From: Mucilaginibacter terrenus
Lineage (GTDB): Bacteria; Bacteroidota; Bacteroidia; Sphingobacteriales; Sphingobacteriaceae
Assembly: GCF_003432065.1 (NCBI RefSeq)
Contig: NZ_QWDE01000001.1
Span: 1,240,001 to 1,304,000, forward strand
DNA length: 64,000 nt
Direction of reading: 5' to 3'
A program made the translations under genes and the position numbers. Under the pieces are notes generated by a model. It did not search any database. It was not told the DNA's origin and saw nothing but the letters and a program-made list of their open reading frames with translations. Below, in pieces: positions 63,840-64,000 of the stretch (position 1 is its first letter; every line of letters begins with the position of its first letter).

Positions 63840-64000
63840 CCAATTAAAGCGCCGGGCTGATGATATCGGCCGGAAGAGCAAGGCACTGTTAGCCTATGCG
63901 CTGGTGACCGCCGCTGCTTCGCTATGGGTGTCTCAAGCACATGCGCAGACTTTTGCCGAATGGTTTTCCCAAAAGAAAACTCAAAAGAAATACCTGCTTC
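63826..64000 (+). CDS. exported conjugation protein, 5' part only
   Basis: An ATG at 63826 inside the end of traI opens a frame to the window edge. It has an N-terminal positively charged segment (LKRRADDIGRKSKA), a hydrophobic signal (LLAYALVTAAASLWVSQAHAQ) and then FAEWFSQKKTQKKYLL, which recalls a recurrent small exported protein before traJ in such operons. It is truncated at the window end. Confidence 0.7.
   Translation, partial: MESINQLKRRADDIGRKSKALLAYALVTAAASLWVSQAHAQTFAEWFSQKKTQKKYLL

Overview
The window looks like a Bacteroidota chromosome, most likely Sphingobacteriaceae of the Mucilaginibacter/Pedobacter type. Support comes from a SusC/SusD/SusE locus with its own ECF sigma/FecR pair, promoters of the TTTG-N18-TAnnTTTG type, few Shine-Dalgarno sequences, and a Bacteroides-type (tra/rteC) conjugative element. 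The genus is an inference from protein style; no 16S gene is present.

Layout. 1-9.1 kb: glycogen-to-trehalose genes (treX-treZ-treY, minus strand; treY runs off the left edge), divergent from a GH15 glucosidase and an MscS channel, then UDP-galactopyranose mutase. 9.2-12.4 kb: small housekeeping genes (stand-alone CHC2 zinc finger, SplB-like radical SAM protein, cupin, CrtO-like membrane protein). 12.4-17.8 kb: an RNA-repair locus with rtcB-prfH, a divergent DEAH helicase, and the decayed remains of a WYL regulator and a TROVE (Ro60-like) gene fused head to head by a deletion. 17.8-24.2 kb: a TetR gene with two copies of one operator, a membrane protein, two tandem paralogues, and an AT-rich two-gene cassette with a PLD-like protein. 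24.4-35.7 kb: a SnoaL-like protein, then a mannan-type polysaccharide utilisation locus (two GH76 enzymes, SusE, SusD, SusC, FecR, sigma) with a predicted antisense sRNA opposite the susC leader.

36.3-64 kb: an integrative conjugative element entered at the 3' end of a tRNA-Met(CAT) gene. A tyrosine integrase and putative arm sites come first, then an AT-rich defence cargo: an inactive-looking Argonaute with a SIR2 partner, a 4-fold-beta-flower protein, and a tightly packed five-gene operon (XRE, beta-class methyltransferase, PD-(D/E)XK protein, type III Res, and a 1605-residue sacsin/HSP90-like ATPase fused to an SF1 helicase). The mobilisation genes (HTH, MobA-like, relaxase, coupling protein), RteC and the tra genes E, F, G and I follow. 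The right end of the element lies beyond the window.

The strongest leads for something new are the restriction-modification operon carrying the sacsin-helicase fusion, the Argonaute/SIR2 pair, the PLD-like two-gene cassette, and a 30-bp repeat (27/30 identical) placed at identical distance upstream of the promoters of both ICE operons.
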